Assembly: GCA_011109175.1 (NCBI GenBank)
Contig: RDEW01000004.1
Coordinates: forward strand, 101,976-165,975
Reading direction: 5' to 3'
Length of the DNA stretch: 64,000 nt
From: Dicyema japonicum
Taxonomy: Eukaryota; Dicyemida; Rhombozoa; Dicyemidae
Positions within the stretch are counted from its first letter, which is position 1, and every line of letters starts with the position of its first letter. The notes under the pieces are model-generated. The model made no database searches. It was given only the letters and a program-made list of their open reading frames with translations, and had not been told where the DNA came from. Shown here in pieces: positions 61,741-64,000 of the stretch. Position numbers and translations under genes: made by a program.

Positions 61741-62578
61741 CATTTGATAATAAAATCATTTAAATGAACAAAAAAAAATTAAAAATACTGGATGATTGAT
61801 AAAATGGGCAATGTCAATGCGGATACGTTTTATCGAACCTGAGCCCAATTGATTAATTAAATATTGCACGGGGAAGTGGCAAGATTCCCTGTCCAGTTCG
61901 AGACTCTCGGACTGGCCCCAGCCAACAAAAGGCCTGACAAGATAACTCTCTTCCCATGGAAAAGTGGTATATAGCTTGCCTGGGACACCACCTCCTGTGT
62001 AGATAACCTTGTTTTCTGTCGTGACTGAATGGCTAAGTCTCTTTGAATAGCCTTGCTGTTCCGGCTTCTTGATTCCCCTAATTATACGGAATCATGTTTT
62101 TAATAATATAAAAAATCGTTTACTTTGATTTCTTAAACTATTTTTGTTTGCTACATTATTAACGACATAGATAAAATTATATTAATTATCCTTTAAAACG
62201 AGCACCTTCAAACAGAGACCCCCCAATTAGACCAGACAGGATTTGAAACCAAGTGATGAATCCATAAAACTTCTCCATAGTCACCTCTTCCATACTCGTA
62301 AGAAGACAATGTATTTCATCCATCAGTAGACATTATGTACGTCATCACCATCTCAACTTTATGACTAATTAATCACTTGGGTAAAACTGGTCAGATTAGT
62401 AAACTCTTGAATTGCTTATTCTAATTACCCACTAATACAAAAATTAGTTGGAATAGTTAACGTATTAATTCTAATAATGTATTGTGGATAATCAAAAATC
62501 AATAAAACATTATACTTAAAATTCATTAGAAAGGAGAAAATCAAAAATTAATAAAGAAATCAAATAGTCCATTAAGAA
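61741..62578. other. Intergenic, nothing firm
   Basis: A short stretch at 62200-62230 (GAGCACCTTCAAACAGAGAC) resembles 58081-58100 and may be a LINE 5' fragment. The rest is AT-rich 3' flank of the VCP gene. Confidence 0.4.

Positions 62579-64000
<1,422 letters not shown>

Overview
This window is a stretch of AT-rich nuclear DNA from an animal. Ten to eleven spliced protein-coding genes sit in a background of decayed retrotransposons. The protein families are metazoan-type: Furry, p38 MAP kinase, an LRR type I receptor, PDI, CDC16/APC6, LTV1, RRS1, dihydrolipoamide dehydrogenase and p97/VCP. The outstanding feature is intron size. Wherever a conserved protein lets exon junctions be placed, introns are GT...AG and mostly 22-30 bp long (19-51 bp at the extremes). 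Introns this small in otherwise ordinary animal genes are known from dicyemid mesozoans, so I infer a dicyemid (Dicyema-like) or close relative. That is an inference from gene structure, not a database match.

Layout. 1-10.4 kb: a LINE fragment at the left edge, the PDI gene (1.2-2.8 kb), then about 7.5 kb of LINE debris with two one-base assembly gaps. 10.6-11.9 kb: p38 MAPK (minus). 12.0-12.6 kb: a long inverted-repeat element just upstream of p38. 13.2-16.7 kb: LINE fragments of several families and a third assembly gap. 16.9-25.0 kb: Furry (plus). 25.8-27.7 kb: CDC16/APC6 (plus). 28.5-29.9 kb: LTV1 (plus). 30.2-35.5 kb: a full-length LINE (minus) interrupted by a MULE DNA transposon, itself carrying a third retroelement fragment. 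35.8-36.3 kb: hAT transposase remnant. 36.4-37.1 kb: unrecognised spliced gene. 38.9-41.1 kb: unrecognised spliced gene (minus). 41.2-43.3 kb: LRR receptor (minus). 44.4-44.9 kb: probable small spliced gene (minus). 46.5-47.6 kb: RRS1 (plus), followed by a LINE flanked by a 64-bp duplication. 50.7-55.2 kb: a truncated 28S rRNA gene in antisense with a full-length LINE inserted into it. 56.3-58.0 kb: dihydrolipoamide dehydrogenase (minus). 58.1-61.7 kb: LINEs, two of them tail-to-tail. 62.6-64.0 kb: 3' part of p97/VCP (minus), running off the right edge.

The genes are housekeeping and signalling genes with no operon-like logic. Two ribosome-biogenesis genes (LTV1, RRS1) each carry a CACGTG E-box within 20 bp of the start codon, and CACGTG looks over-represented across the window. 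Four LINE groups are used below. A: RT elements sharing the 3' tail GGGATCACNTNATTAGT. B: about 3-kb APE+RT elements whose protein ends in AHAGL. C: elements with a restriction-like endonuclease C-terminus. D: a single jockey/CR1-like RT fragment. I found no tRNA genes and no CRISPR arrays.
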